From assembly GCF_029814175.1 (NCBI RefSeq), contig NZ_CP122312.1, forward strand, positions 186,001 through 250,000: a stretch of DNA of 64,000 nt, given 5' to 3'. Positions 24,276-32,414 of the stretch are shown piece by piece. Made by a program: the position numbers and the translations under genes. Numbering within the stretch: the stretch's first letter is position 1; each line of letters opens with the position of its first letter. The notes below the pieces were generated by a model, which worked only from the letters and a program-made list of their open reading frames with translations, was not told the origin of the DNA and ran no database searches. This DNA is from Halospeciosus flavus. GTDB lineage: Archaea; Halobacteriota; Halobacteria; Halobacteriales; Halobacteriaceae.

Positions 24276-25085
24276 ATGGGCGAACCGGCTAAACTGTGCG
24301 TCTCGAACCAGAAGGGCGGCGTCGGGAAGACGACCGTCGCCATCAACGTCGCGGGCGCGCTCGCCGCGCGCGGGCGCGACGTCCTCTTCGTGGACCTCGA
24401 CCCCCAGGGGAACGCCACGGAGAACCTCGGGATGATGGACGCCTACGACGAGGAACCGCCGACGCTGTTCGACTGCCTGACCGACCCCGAACAGCGTGGA
24501 GCCATCACGGACATCGTCCGCGAGCACGAGGAGATGGACGTCGTCCCCTCGAACATCGACATGACTGCCGCCGAACCCGAGCTCACGCTCGCCCGGCGCA
24601 GCGGCGAGCAACTCGACCTCCTCCTCGACGAGATCGAGGACGACTACGACTACGTGCTCGTCGACTGTCCGCCGAACCTCGGCAACCTGATGGACAACGC
24701 GCTGTACGCGACCCAGAACGTTCTCATCCCCGCGCTCGCCGAGTCGACGAGCAAGCGGGCGTTCGAACTCCTCTTCGACCACGTCGAGGCCATCGAACTC
24801 GACTACGACATCGAGGTCCACGAACGCGGCGTCGTCGTCAACCGTATCGACGTCCGCAAGAACCAGGCCCAGGAGATGGTCGAGTGGATCAACGCCGCCT
24901 TCGACGACGTCCCGGTCTGGGAGGTCCGCGAACGCGCCGCTATCCAGAAAGCCCTCGCCGAGGGTGTCTCCGTCATCGAGTACGACCCCGAGTGCGACAT
25001 GAACGAGGTGTTCCTCGACATCGCCGCCAACCTCGACGACCAGTTCGGACTCGGTGACGCCGAGACCGAGGAGGTGACGGCATGA
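24276..25085 (+). CDS. parA: ParA-family ATPase
   Basis: A 269-residue deviant-Walker ATPase. The signature KGGVGKTT is at residues 13-20, followed by the VDLDPQGNATENLG motif and VDCPPNLGNLMDNAL. There is no N-terminal HTH, so it is the short ParA/Soj type that partitions DNA or positions protein cargo by nonspecific DNA binding. Its stop overlaps the start of the next gene (ATGA), whose product is the likely partner. No plasmid replication gene is nearby, so a chromosomal or orphan role is likely. Start from the promoter at 24237-24252. Confidence 0.9.
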   Translation: MGEPAKLCVSNQKGGVGKTTVAINVAGALAARGRDVLFVDLDPQGNATENLGMMDAYDEEPPTLFDCLTDPEQRGAITDIVREHEEMDVVPSNIDMTAAEPELTLARRSGEQLDLLLDEIEDDYDYVLVDCPPNLGNLMDNALYATQNVLIPALAESTSKRAFELLFDHVEAIELDYDIEVHERGVVVNRIDVRKNQAQEMVEWINAAFDDVPVWEVRERAAIQKALAEGVSVIEYDPECDMNEVFLDIAANLDDQFGLGDAETEEVTA

Positions 25086-25510
25086 GCGACGATAGCCGCG
25101 CCAACCGCCTGCGCGAGCGCCGCCGCCAGTCGTCCGACCGGGTCGAGACCGACGAACCGGACGACCCGTCCAAACCGGACGAACCTGACGAACTAGACGA
25201 ACCGTCAGAATCGAGCGAACCGTCCGCCCGGACCGAGGGAACCGAACAGTCCGACTCGGACGAGTCGACCGACGCGGCCGAAGAGGCGAGCGTGAAAGAC
25301 GAGCAGATCGGGACGTACATGTACCTCCCCGAGAACCAGCACCGTCGGCTCAACCACGTCTACAACCGGCTGAAGGCCGACTACGAGTTCGAGTTCGACG
25401 AGGACTTCGAGAAGAACCGCCACTTCTTCCCGCTCGTCGTCGAGCACGGACTGGACACGCTCGACGGTCTCGACGCCGACGAGGTCCGCGACCGACTGAC
25501 CGACCTCTGA
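25082..25510 (+). CDS. ParA partner, small acidic protein
   Basis: A 142-residue protein translationally coupled to ParA. The N-terminus is basic (NRLRERRRQSS), the middle (about 20-70) is a low-complexity acidic linker of Asp-Glu-Pro-Ser repeats, and the C-terminal 70 residues (TYMYLPENQHRRLNHVYNRLK onward) form a compact helical domain that resembles a ribbon-helix-helix-type dimer module. The layout of a basic tail, flexible linker and small domain fits a ParA-stimulating adaptor. No ParB CTPase motif is present. Function inferred from the operon. Confidence 0.7.
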   Translation: MSDDSRANRLRERRRQSSDRVETDEPDDPSKPDEPDELDEPSESSEPSARTEGTEQSDSDESTDAAEEASVKDEQIGTYMYLPENQHRRLNHVYNRLKADYEFEFDEDFEKNRHFFPLVVEHGLDTLDGLDADEVRDRLTDL

Positions 25511-25571
25511 GTCTCGGATTTCTTCTCCCCGCGTCGCGACTTTGATACCGTCGCGGGTGGTAGGGCAGTCG

Positions 25572-26747
25572 ATGGCCGAACACGGTCGTGTCCCCGACGT
25601 CGTCGACCTCGCTCGCGAACTCGTCCGCCTCGACTCGGAGAACCCGCCGGGTGAGGAAGCGGCGTGCGCGCGCTTCGTCCACGACTGGTTCGCGGAACGG
25701 GGTGTCGACACCGAACTCGTCGAGGAACCGATTCCCGACCGCCCGCAGGTCGCCGCCCGCGTCGGCGAGGGCGACCCGACGCTCGTGTTGAACGGACACC
25801 TCGACGTGGTCCCCGCCGACGACCCCGCGGAGTGGACTCACGAACCCTACGCCGCCGAGGTCGAGGACGGTCGCCTCTACGGTCGGGGCGCGGCCGACAT
25901 GAAGTCGGGACTCGCCGTCGGCATGGTCGCGATGCTCGAACTCCGCGAGGAACTCGCGGACGGGGACCTCGACGGGTCGGTGGTCTTCCACGGCGCCGTC
26001 GGCGAGGAGACGGCGGTCCCCGGGACGAAGACGCTCCTCGAACGCGGTTACGACGGCGACTACGGGGTGGTCCTCGAACCGACGGACTTCCGCGTCGCGA
26101 CGAGTGCGAAGGGACTCGTCTGCTACGAGGTGACCGTCGAGGGCGACCCCTCGCACGCCAGTCGACCGGACCAGGGACGCAACGCCGTCCTCGAAGCCCG
26201 GCCGGTCGTCGACGCCATCGAGACCTACGACCGTCGACTCCGCGAGCGCGAGGACCCGCTGGTGGGACAGGCGTACGCCAACGTCACCCGCTTCGAGGCG
26301 GGCGTCGGCGGCAACCTGGGCGTGCTCCCCGGGACCGCGAAACTCGTCCTCGACCGGCGGGTCCTCCCCGCCGAGGAAATCGCGGACGTCCGCGACGAGG
26401 TCGACGCCCTCCTCGACGACGTCCGGGAGGAACACGGCGTCGAGACGCGCGTCGAGGAGATCCAGCGCTACGAGTCCGCCGCGGTCGACTCCGACTGCGA
26501 GCTCGCGGAGACGATTCGCGACCACACGGCCGCCGTGACCGGCGAACGTCCCGACCCGTGGGGCATCGAGGCCGCGACGGACGTCCGGAACCTCGTGAAC
26601 GACGCGGGGATGGAGGCGGTCACGTGGGGACCGGGCGAACTCGCACAGGCCCACACGTACGACGAGTCCATCGCGGTCTCGGACGTCAGAGACGGTTTGG
26701 ACGTCACGCTACGCGTCGCGCGGGACGTCCTCGACGGGGCGGAGTGA
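25572..26747 (+). CDS. M20 family peptidase, ArgE/DapE-like
   Basis: A 391-residue zinc-dependent deacylase or dipeptidase. Ligands are in LNGHLDVVP (His), GRGAADMKSG (Asp), VGEETAVPGT (catalytic Glu and zinc Glu) and VLEPTDFRV (Glu); the last His is in the C-terminal AHTYDESI. The dimerisation domain spans about 180-290. ArgE/DapE enzymes remove acyl groups from amino acids; substrate undefined. The ATG at 25572 is preferred because it aligns with the family start. Unrelated in subgroup to the AbgA-like enzyme at 8077. Confidence 0.86.
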   Translation: MAEHGRVPDVVDLARELVRLDSENPPGEEAACARFVHDWFAERGVDTELVEEPIPDRPQVAARVGEGDPTLVLNGHLDVVPADDPAEWTHEPYAAEVEDGRLYGRGAADMKSGLAVGMVAMLELREELADGDLDGSVVFHGAVGEETAVPGTKTLLERGYDGDYGVVLEPTDFRVATSAKGLVCYEVTVEGDPSHASRPDQGRNAVLEARPVVDAIETYDRRLREREDPLVGQAYANVTRFEAGVGGNLGVLPGTAKLVLDRRVLPAEEIADVRDEVDALLDDVREEHGVETRVEEIQRYESAAVDSDCELAETIRDHTAAVTGERPDPWGIEAATDVRNLVNDAGMEAVTWGPGELAQAHTYDESIAVSDVRDGLDVTLRVARDVLDGAE

Positions 26748-26780
26748 GCCATAAACGGCTCCAGTCCCTCTAGTCGGGTA

Positions 26781-27167
26781 ATGACCGACACGCTGGAACT
26801 CCCGAACGGCGACGTGGTCGACACCGACGACGTCTTCCTCTTCAACGACTACCCCTTCCAGTTCGTCCCGCTCGACCACGAGGAGTACGCGTTCCTCCTC
26901 TCCCCGCTCTACTGGGGCGACAGCGGGATGGACGTCCCCTTCGAGGACCGCGAGGAGTTGGCCTCGCAGTGGGGTCCCGAGTCCGAGGGCCGCCTCACCG
27001 CCGAGGAGTGGGCCGCCTGGCTCGACCACGCCCGCGACGACGACCGCTTCGGCGACGCGGAACTCGACACCGTCGCCACGGAACTCCCGCTCCCGGCGTC
27101 GTCGACCACCGAGCGCGACGACGAGTCGAGCCTCGCAACTCGCGTCCGACGCACACTCGGAATCTGA
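26781..27167 (+). CDS. Haloarchaeal hypothetical protein
   Basis: A 128-residue acidic protein. The first half is a compact beta-rich stretch (LFNDYPFQFVPLDHEEYAFL, SPLYWGDSG), followed by a helical part and a Ser/Thr-rich tail ending in a short basic segment. No signal peptide or membrane helix is seen. Unknown function; the high-GC codon use and start-to-stop integrity support it as a real gene. The downstream spacer carries the first ATATCTC motif array. Confidence 0.65.
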   Translation: MTDTLELPNGDVVDTDDVFLFNDYPFQFVPLDHEEYAFLLSPLYWGDSGMDVPFEDREELASQWGPESEGRLTAEEWAAWLDHARDDDRFGDAELDTVATELPLPASSTTERDDESSLATRVRRTLGI

Positions 27168-27168
27168 G

Positions 27169-27280
27169 TATATCTCCACAACGCGGCGCATATCTCGACA
27201 ACGTCGTCGACAACTGAGAAATAGCGTCCGTAGTGACGATACTTCGTTTATATCTCAGTTATCGGGGCGATATCTACGAA
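27169..27280. repeat. Array of ATATCTC-type motifs (array 1)
   Basis: Five degenerate copies of an ATATCTC motif occur in 112 bases: 27169-27177, 27189-27200, 27211-27222 (opposite strand, CAACTGAGAAAT), 27249-27262 (TATATCTCAGTTAT) and 27269-27280. Extended copies share ATCTCAGTT. The spacing is irregular, so it is not a CRISPR. The array ends about 20 bases before the TATA element of the gene at 27333. A second array of the same motif lies at 53034-53150. Confidence 0.65.
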
Positions 27281-27332
27281 ATCGACACACGCGGCCACCA
27301 GTCGTTTATCCCTGTTGTGTGTACAAGCCGGC

Positions 27333-27704
27333 GTGACGTCAGACAACGTACAGGAATTGACCGACTTCTGTCGAGAGCGGGCAGGAGGGACCTTGCGGGC
27401 CGTGTTCAGGTACACCGAGGACGGCGGAGACGTCGTTTACGCTCGCGACGACGTCGAGGCGGCGTATCGTGACGGCTTCGAACGACTGCGGAGTGCCGCG
27501 TGGGAGGTCCACCAGACGGTCCTCGCGCAGTCTCCGAAGGTACGGACGCTCGGCGAGTACCGGGTGACCGTCCACACATTCGAGGAAGCCTTCGTGATGC
27601 AGTTCCGGGAGTCCGACGCGGTCGGGACCGCGATCGTCTTCGACCGGGAAATCGGCCGTAACCTCCACGAGTTCCTGCTCGAGTGCGAGGACTACCTCGA
27701 GTGA
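27333..27704 (+). CDS. Haloarchaeal hypothetical protein downstream of motif array 1
   Basis: A 123-residue soluble protein. The GTG at 27333 is 27 bases after the GTTTATCC element, so a leaderless start there is better supported than the TTG at 27315. The sequence shows an N-terminal helix, a strand pair (TLRAVFRYTEDGGDVVYARDDV), a central helix and a C-terminal strand-helix (FVMQFRESDAVGTAIVFDRE). This resembles small haloarchaeal proteins of unknown function. Its promoter region carries the ATATCTC array, so it may be part of the same regulon as the genes around 53 kb. Confidence 0.7.
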   Translation: MTSDNVQELTDFCRERAGGTLRAVFRYTEDGGDVVYARDDVEAAYRDGFERLRSAAWEVHQTVLAQSPKVRTLGEYRVTVHTFEEAFVMQFRESDAVGTAIVFDREIGRNLHEFLLECEDYLE

Positions 27705-27785
27705 GGGTCGATTCGCCGCGCCGGCGGCGACAATCCACTTGTGGGAGGCGGTCGAACCCTCGTCCATGACGGAGGTGTCGCCGTA

Positions 27786-29159
27786 GTGCGCGTCCTGGTC
27801 GTCGGTGTCGGGGCCGTCGGGACCGCCCTCGCGGCGGACCTCGCGGAGGGACACGACGTCGTCGCCATCGACGTCGACGGCGACCGGGTCGACGCCGTCT
27901 CGACGCGGTACGACGTACTCGGGGTCCACGGCGACGGTACCGACCCCGACGTCCTCGACGAGGCGGGCGTCGACGAGGCGGACGTCGTCGTCACCGCGAC
28001 CGACGACGACGAGACGAACCTCACTGTCTGTGGGTCCGTTACCGCGATTAGCGACGCGTTCACCGTCGCACTGGTCGAGGAGTCGGCCTACCTCCGCGCC
28101 TGGCGTCGCTCCCGTGGCGCGTACGGCGCGGACTACCTCCTCGACTCGACGCTCCGGGCGGCACGGGCCATCTCCCGACTCGTCGACCTCCCACGGGCCC
28201 ACGAGTTCGAGGAACTCGCCGGCGGGAACGTCCACGTCGCGGAGTTCGAGGTCGCCGAGGGGAGTCCGCTCGCCGGACGCGACCCGACCGCGGTCGGCCG
28301 GAGCGACTGCGCGGTCGTGAGCGTCCTGCGCGACGGCGCGGTCGACGTCCTCGATCCTCTGGAAAGTGCCGATGCCGATGCCGATACCGAGACCGGAATC
28401 GAACCGCTCGCGGCGGGCGACCGGGTCGTCGTCGTCGGGGCACCCGGTGGCGTCGAGAACGTCGCGGCCGACGTCGTCGCCGACGAGGACGTCGCGGCGG
28501 TCGAGGACGTCGTCGTCCTCGGGTCGAGTGCGACCGGCCGGCAGGTCGCCCACCTCCTCGAAGAGCGCGGGCGCCCGGCCCGCGTGGTCGTCGAGTCTCA
28601 CGAACGGGCCCGCGACCTCGCCGACGACCTCTCCGAGACGACGCTGCTCGTCCACGACCCGACCGACCCCGACTTCCTCGAACGCGAACACGTCGGCGAC
28701 GCGGACGTGGTCGTCGTCGCCCGGGAGAACGACCAGCGGGGCTTACTCACGTCGATGCTCGCCCGGAGTCGTGGGGCCGACCGGACCGTCACCGTCGTCG
28801 ACTCCGCACAGTACGACGTCCTCTTCGAGGAGGCCGGCGTCGACGTCGCCGTCCACCCGCGCGCCGAGGCGGCCGAGGAGATCGCCCGCTTCACCCGCGG
28901 GCGGCGCACCGAGAACGTCGTCTTCGTCGGTCGCGACGGCGCCGAGGTGTTCGAGGTCGCCGTCGTCGAGGAGAGTCTCGCGGCCGGCCACACGCTCGCG
29001 GACCTGATGGATAGTCTCCCCGACGGGACGGCCGTCGGTGCACTCACCCGCGACGGCGAGTACGTCGCCCCCGACCCCGACTTCGAACTCCAGGCCGGCG
29101 ACCACGTCGTCGTCTTCGCCCGCGCCGACGTGAGCGACCGGGCGCTCGACCAGTTCTGA
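27786..29159 (+). CDS. trkA: Trk potassium uptake regulator TrkA, double RCK
   Basis: A 457-residue peripheral protein with two tandem RCK units, each a Rossmann NAD-binding domain plus TrkA-C. The first begins right at the start (RVLVVGVGAVGTALAADL) with a matching acidic strand end AIDVDGDRV; TrkA-C is about 160-235. The second Rossmann (EDVVVLGSSATGRQVAHLLEE) starts near 250, with a second TrkA-C at about 375-455. GTG at 27786 is chosen because the glycine-rich loop follows it at once. Its stop is directly followed by the trkH ATG, so the two form one operon. It gates the TrkH channel in response to nucleotides. Confidence 0.9.
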   Translation: MRVLVVGVGAVGTALAADLAEGHDVVAIDVDGDRVDAVSTRYDVLGVHGDGTDPDVLDEAGVDEADVVVTATDDDETNLTVCGSVTAISDAFTVALVEESAYLRAWRRSRGAYGADYLLDSTLRAARAISRLVDLPRAHEFEELAGGNVHVAEFEVAEGSPLAGRDPTAVGRSDCAVVSVLRDGAVDVLDPLESADADADTETGIEPLAAGDRVVVVGAPGGVENVAADVVADEDVAAVEDVVVLGSSATGRQVAHLLEERGRPARVVVESHERARDLADDLSETTLLVHDPTDPDFLEREHVGDADVVVVARENDQRGLLTSMLARSRGADRTVTVVDSAQYDVLFEEAGVDVAVHPRAEAAEEIARFTRGRRTENVVFVGRDGAEVFEVAVVEESLAAGHTLADLMDSLPDGTAVGALTRDGEYVAPDPDFELQAGDHVVVFARADVSDRALDQF

Positions 29160-30671
29160 ATGCTCCGCGTCGACTGGCGTGCGGCCCTCGGGTACACCGG
29201 CCGGGTCCTGACGTGGTTCGCCGCCACGCTCGCGCTGCCGGCGGCCGTCGCGCTCCTCGCGGACGAGGCGCTCCGGCCGTTCGCCGCGACCGGACTCTTC
29301 GTGCTGGCGGTCGGTCTCGGTCTCTCCCGCCTGGGTGAGACGGACGGACTCGGCCCGCGCGAGGCGATTCTCACCGTCGCCCTCGTCTGGTTCGCGGTCG
29401 GTGCTCTCGGGGCCCTCCCGTACGTCCTCGCCGGGTCCGGGACGACCGCCCGCCCGGTCAACGCCGTCTTCGAGTCGTTCAGCGGCTTCACGACGACCGG
29501 CGCGACGGTGATGGCGAGCATCTCGGTCGAGACCCACGGCGCGGCGCTCATGCTGTGGCGCCAGGAGACCCAGTGGCTCGGCGGGATGGGTATCGTCGTC
29601 CTCGCCGTCGCGCTCTTCCCCGAACTCTCAGTCGGCGGGACGCGTCTCGTCGGCGCGGAGGCACCCGGCCCGCGCACGCAGAAACTCACCCCGCGCATCG
29701 TCGAGACGGCCCGCGTCCTCTGGTTGACGTACGTCGCGCTCACCGCGCTCGAAGTCGTGGCGCTCTACGGTCTCCACCTCGCGGGTCTCGCCCCACGGAT
29801 GGACCTCTACGCCGCCGTCGCCCACGGGTTCACGACCATGCCGACCGGCGGGTTCTCCCCGCAGGCCCGCTCCGTCGCGGCGTTCTCGGCCGCCGTCCAG
29901 TGGGTCGTCGTCCCGTTCATGGTCGTCGCCGGCGTCAACTTCGCGCTGTTCTACCGCGCCTTCGACGACCGCTCGCTCGCCGCGTTCCGCGAGGACACCG
30001 AGTTCCGCGCCTACCTCGGCGTGCTCGGGGCGGCCGTCGCGCTCGTCGCCGGCCTGCTGGTCGTCGGTGACACGCGGGCCTCACTCGCGGGCGACGGATT
30101 CGCGCTCGCCCGCCACGCCACCTTCCAGGCCATCTCCATCGTCACGACGACGGGGTACGCGAGCGCCGACTTCGCGACGTGGGGCGTCCCGATCCAGACG
30201 CTCCTCGTCGTCGCGATGTTCCTGGGCGGGTCGGCGGGGAGCACGGCGAGCGCGGTGAAAATCGTCCGCTGGGTCGTCGTCTCGAAGTCGATTCGCCGGA
30301 CCCTGCTCACGACCGCCCACCCCGCCGCGATGCAACCGGTCCGTCTCGGCGACGACCTCCTCGACGAGCGCACCGTCCGCGGCGTCCACGCGTTCACGCT
30401 GCTCTACCTCCTGCTGTTCGTCGTCGGGACCCTCGCGGTCCTCGCCCTCGGGACGACGGACGGCACGTCGCTCTCGGCGCTGGAGGCGGCGAGCGCGGCG
30501 GCCGCGACGCTCGGCAACGTCGGCCCGGGCGTCGGAACCGTCGGCCCGATGGAGAACTACCTCGGCTTCCCCGCGAGCACGAAACTCCTGCTCGCCGCGC
30601 TCATGTACCTCGGCCGCCTCGAAGTGCTGACCGTCCTCGTCCTCTTCACCGAGTCCTACTGGCGGGTGTAG
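29160..30671 (+). CDS. trkH: Trk potassium uptake channel TrkH
   Basis: A 503-residue membrane protein with four membrane-pore-membrane repeats. The selectivity-filter segments are visible as TTTGATV, TTMPTGGF, TTTGYAS and the last, less conserved, ATLGNVGPG. Each carries the conserved Gly. Halophilic archaea keep very high cytoplasmic potassium, and TrkAH is one main uptake route. It starts one base after the trkA stop. It ends 10 bases from the convergent Nudix gene. Confidence 0.92.
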   Translation: MLRVDWRAALGYTGRVLTWFAATLALPAAVALLADEALRPFAATGLFVLAVGLGLSRLGETDGLGPREAILTVALVWFAVGALGALPYVLAGSGTTARPVNAVFESFSGFTTTGATVMASISVETHGAALMLWRQETQWLGGMGIVVLAVALFPELSVGGTRLVGAEAPGPRTQKLTPRIVETARVLWLTYVALTALEVVALYGLHLAGLAPRMDLYAAVAHGFTTMPTGGFSPQARSVAAFSAAVQWVVVPFMVVAGVNFALFYRAFDDRSLAAFREDTEFRAYLGVLGAAVALVAGLLVVGDTRASLAGDGFALARHATFQAISIVTTTGYASADFATWGVPIQTLLVVAMFLGGSAGSTASAVKIVRWVVVSKSIRRTLLTTAHPAAMQPVRLGDDLLDERTVRGVHAFTLLYLLLFVVGTLAVLALGTTDGTSLSALEAASAAAATLGNVGPGVGTVGPMENYLGFPASTKLLLAALMYLGRLEVLTVLVLFTESYWRV

Positions 30672-30681
30672 CGCCCGCTGC

Positions 30682-31296
30682 TCACCGCTCGTGGGGCCAC
30701 GGCTCCTCGTAGTCGACTTCGCGGACCTCGACGTCGGGGTCCCAGTCGGTCGCGACGCCGAGGAGTTCCGCGAGGATGTGTCCGGTCAACCCCCAGACGA
30801 CGGCGTCGTCGGCGAGCGTAAACACGTGAAAACTGAACGACCCCTCGTCGGGGTGGGCGCGGCGCTCGCGGGCGTAGTTCGCGGGGTCGGTGAGTCGGTC
30901 GACGGACGCGCGGACGACGCGTGCCACCTCGCCGCTCGTGGGTTCGTACTCGCGGTCGGGGACGGTCGCGACGTACGGCCGGACGAGGTAGCGAAAGTGC
31001 GAGGGGACGTCGTCGAGTTGGCCGACCCGCTCGGTCTCCGTCGGGCCGATGCCGACCTCCTCGTGGGCCTCGCGGCGGGCCGTCTCCCAGAGGTCGACGT
31101 CGGCGGGTTCGCGGCCGCCGCCGGGGAAACTCATCTCGCCGGGGTGTGTGGAGAGGTGGGCGGTCCGCTCGGTGAAGACGAGTTCGTCGCCCGCGTCGGT
31201 ACGGACCACCGGCACGAGGACGGCCGCCTCCTCGTCGTTGCGCTCGGTCTCCGGGTCGTACGCGGCGACGGCGTCGAGGTCGAGTCGGTCCGTCAC
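30682..31296 (-). CDS. Nudix hydrolase, CoA diphosphatase-like
   Basis: A 204-residue Nudix enzyme. The box region SFPGGGREPADVDLWETA with REAHEEVGI directly after matches the CoA pyrophosphatase (NudL/YeaB) variant, including the preceding LSTHPGEMSFPGG loop. Such enzymes cleave CoA to 3',5'-ADP and 4'-phosphopantetheine. The frame is open far upstream; the GTG at 31296 is the first start that gives a normal-length protein, and the start is therefore uncertain. The C-terminal helix WGLTGHILAELLG is typical. Confidence 0.82.
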   Translation of the reverse strand: MTDRLDLDAVAAYDPETERNDEEAAVLVPVVRTDAGDELVFTERTAHLSTHPGEMSFPGGGREPADVDLWETARREAHEEVGIGPTETERVGQLDDVPSHFRYLVRPYVATVPDREYEPTSGEVARVVRASVDRLTDPANYARERRAHPDEGSFSFHVFTLADDAVVWGLTGHILAELLGVATDWDPDVEVREVDYEEPWPHER

Positions 31297-31421
31297 GGCT
31301 GCCGGCGAGGGGTGGGACGGTCGGCGAACGAACGGGGCATGGTCGGTGGTTCGGGTTCGACCACTATGTGTGTGGCGCCCCGGCCCTCGGTCACCGTCGG
31401 ACGTCTCGCCGCCAGTCGCGC

Positions 31422-32351
31422 TCACCGCGCGTCGAGCACCTGCGTCGCGAATCGGTCGAGTGCTGCTTCCGGGGTCTGGTCGGGTATTCCCGCCTCGACA
31501 CCGACGGCCACGTGGTCGACGCCCGCGGCGGAGAGGGCGTCGAACTTCTCGCGCACCCACTCGCTCCCCGCCGCGTACCCCTGGTGAATCGGCTCTGCGT
31601 CCGCCGTCGGGTCGTCTTTCAGCCTGATGCGCGTCGACTGGACGTAGGGTTTGCGCTCGTCCGTCTTCTCGCGGTACTCGCCGACGAACGCTTCGAGGGT
31701 GTCCTCGGGGAAGGTGTACTGCGCCCAGCCGTCGGCGTGTTCGGCGATCCACTCGCGGGACTGCTGGGCGTGGCCGGCGACGAACAGCGGGACCGTCTCC
31801 GCGACCGGTTTCGGGACGACGTCGAGTCGGCCGTCGAGCGTGCCGAACTGGGAGTCGAGTTCGGGGAACGACTCGGTCCAGCAGGCCCGGAGCACCTCCA
31901 CGCTCTCGCGGACGAGTTCGCCGCGTTCGTCCATCTCGACGTCGAAGGCGGGGAACTCCGGCGGTCGGTCCCCGGACGCGACGCCGAGGACGAGTCGGCC
32001 GTCCGAGAGTTGGTCGACCGACGCCGCCGCCTTCGCGACGTGCAGCGGGTGGCGCAACGGGAGCACGACGGCGCCGGTCGCGAGGGCCACCTCCTCGGTG
32101 TGGGCGGCGACGTGCCCGAGGAAACTCCACGGGTCGTAGACGTGGCCCGCGTCCCCGAACTTCGGCCAGTACGTCGGGACGTCGCGGAACCAGACGGCGT
32201 CGAAGCCCCGCTCCTCGGCGCGGGCGGCGAGTTCGGCCTGGCCGTCCATCTCGGGGACGGCGTCGTCGGTCCCGACGGGGAGGAAGACACCGACGGAGAG
32301 GTCGTCCCCGCCGGCGATTCGTTCGAACCCACGGTTCCGGTGGTCGGGCAT
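31422..32351 (-). CDS. LLM-class flavin (F420)-dependent oxidoreductase
   Basis: A 309-residue luciferase-like TIM-barrel protein. The N-terminal strand LSVGVFLPVG, the FDAVWFRDVPTYWPKFGDAGHVYDPWS region (in pieces, residues about 49-76), ATGAVVLPLRHPLHVAKAAA and LVLGVASGDRPPEFPAF are characteristic of F420- or FMN-dependent members. Haloarchaea make F420, so that cofactor is plausible. Substrate unknown. It lies just downstream of the P450 gene on the same strand, which might link the two redox enzymes, but the gap is about 60 bases. Confidence 0.83.
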   Translation of the reverse strand: MPDHRNRGFERIAGGDDLSVGVFLPVGTDDAVPEMDGQAELAARAEERGFDAVWFRDVPTYWPKFGDAGHVYDPWSFLGHVAAHTEEVALATGAVVLPLRHPLHVAKAAASVDQLSDGRLVLGVASGDRPPEFPAFDVEMDERGELVRESVEVLRACWTESFPELDSQFGTLDGRLDVVPKPVAETVPLFVAGHAQQSREWIAEHADGWAQYTFPEDTLEAFVGEYREKTDERKPYVQSTRIRLKDDPTADAEPIHQGYAAGSEWVREKFDALSAAGVDHVAVGVEAGIPDQTPEAALDRFATQVLDAR

Positions 32352-32414
32352 ACGTCCGATTCGCCCGGCGAACGGATGGGTCCTCGGATTCGGTCGGACC
32401 TACCCGGTTCTCGC

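Noticed and set aside
27169-27280. Possible CRISPR array
   Set aside because: The motif copies are short, degenerate, on both strands and irregularly spaced. No equal repeats and no cas genes are present.
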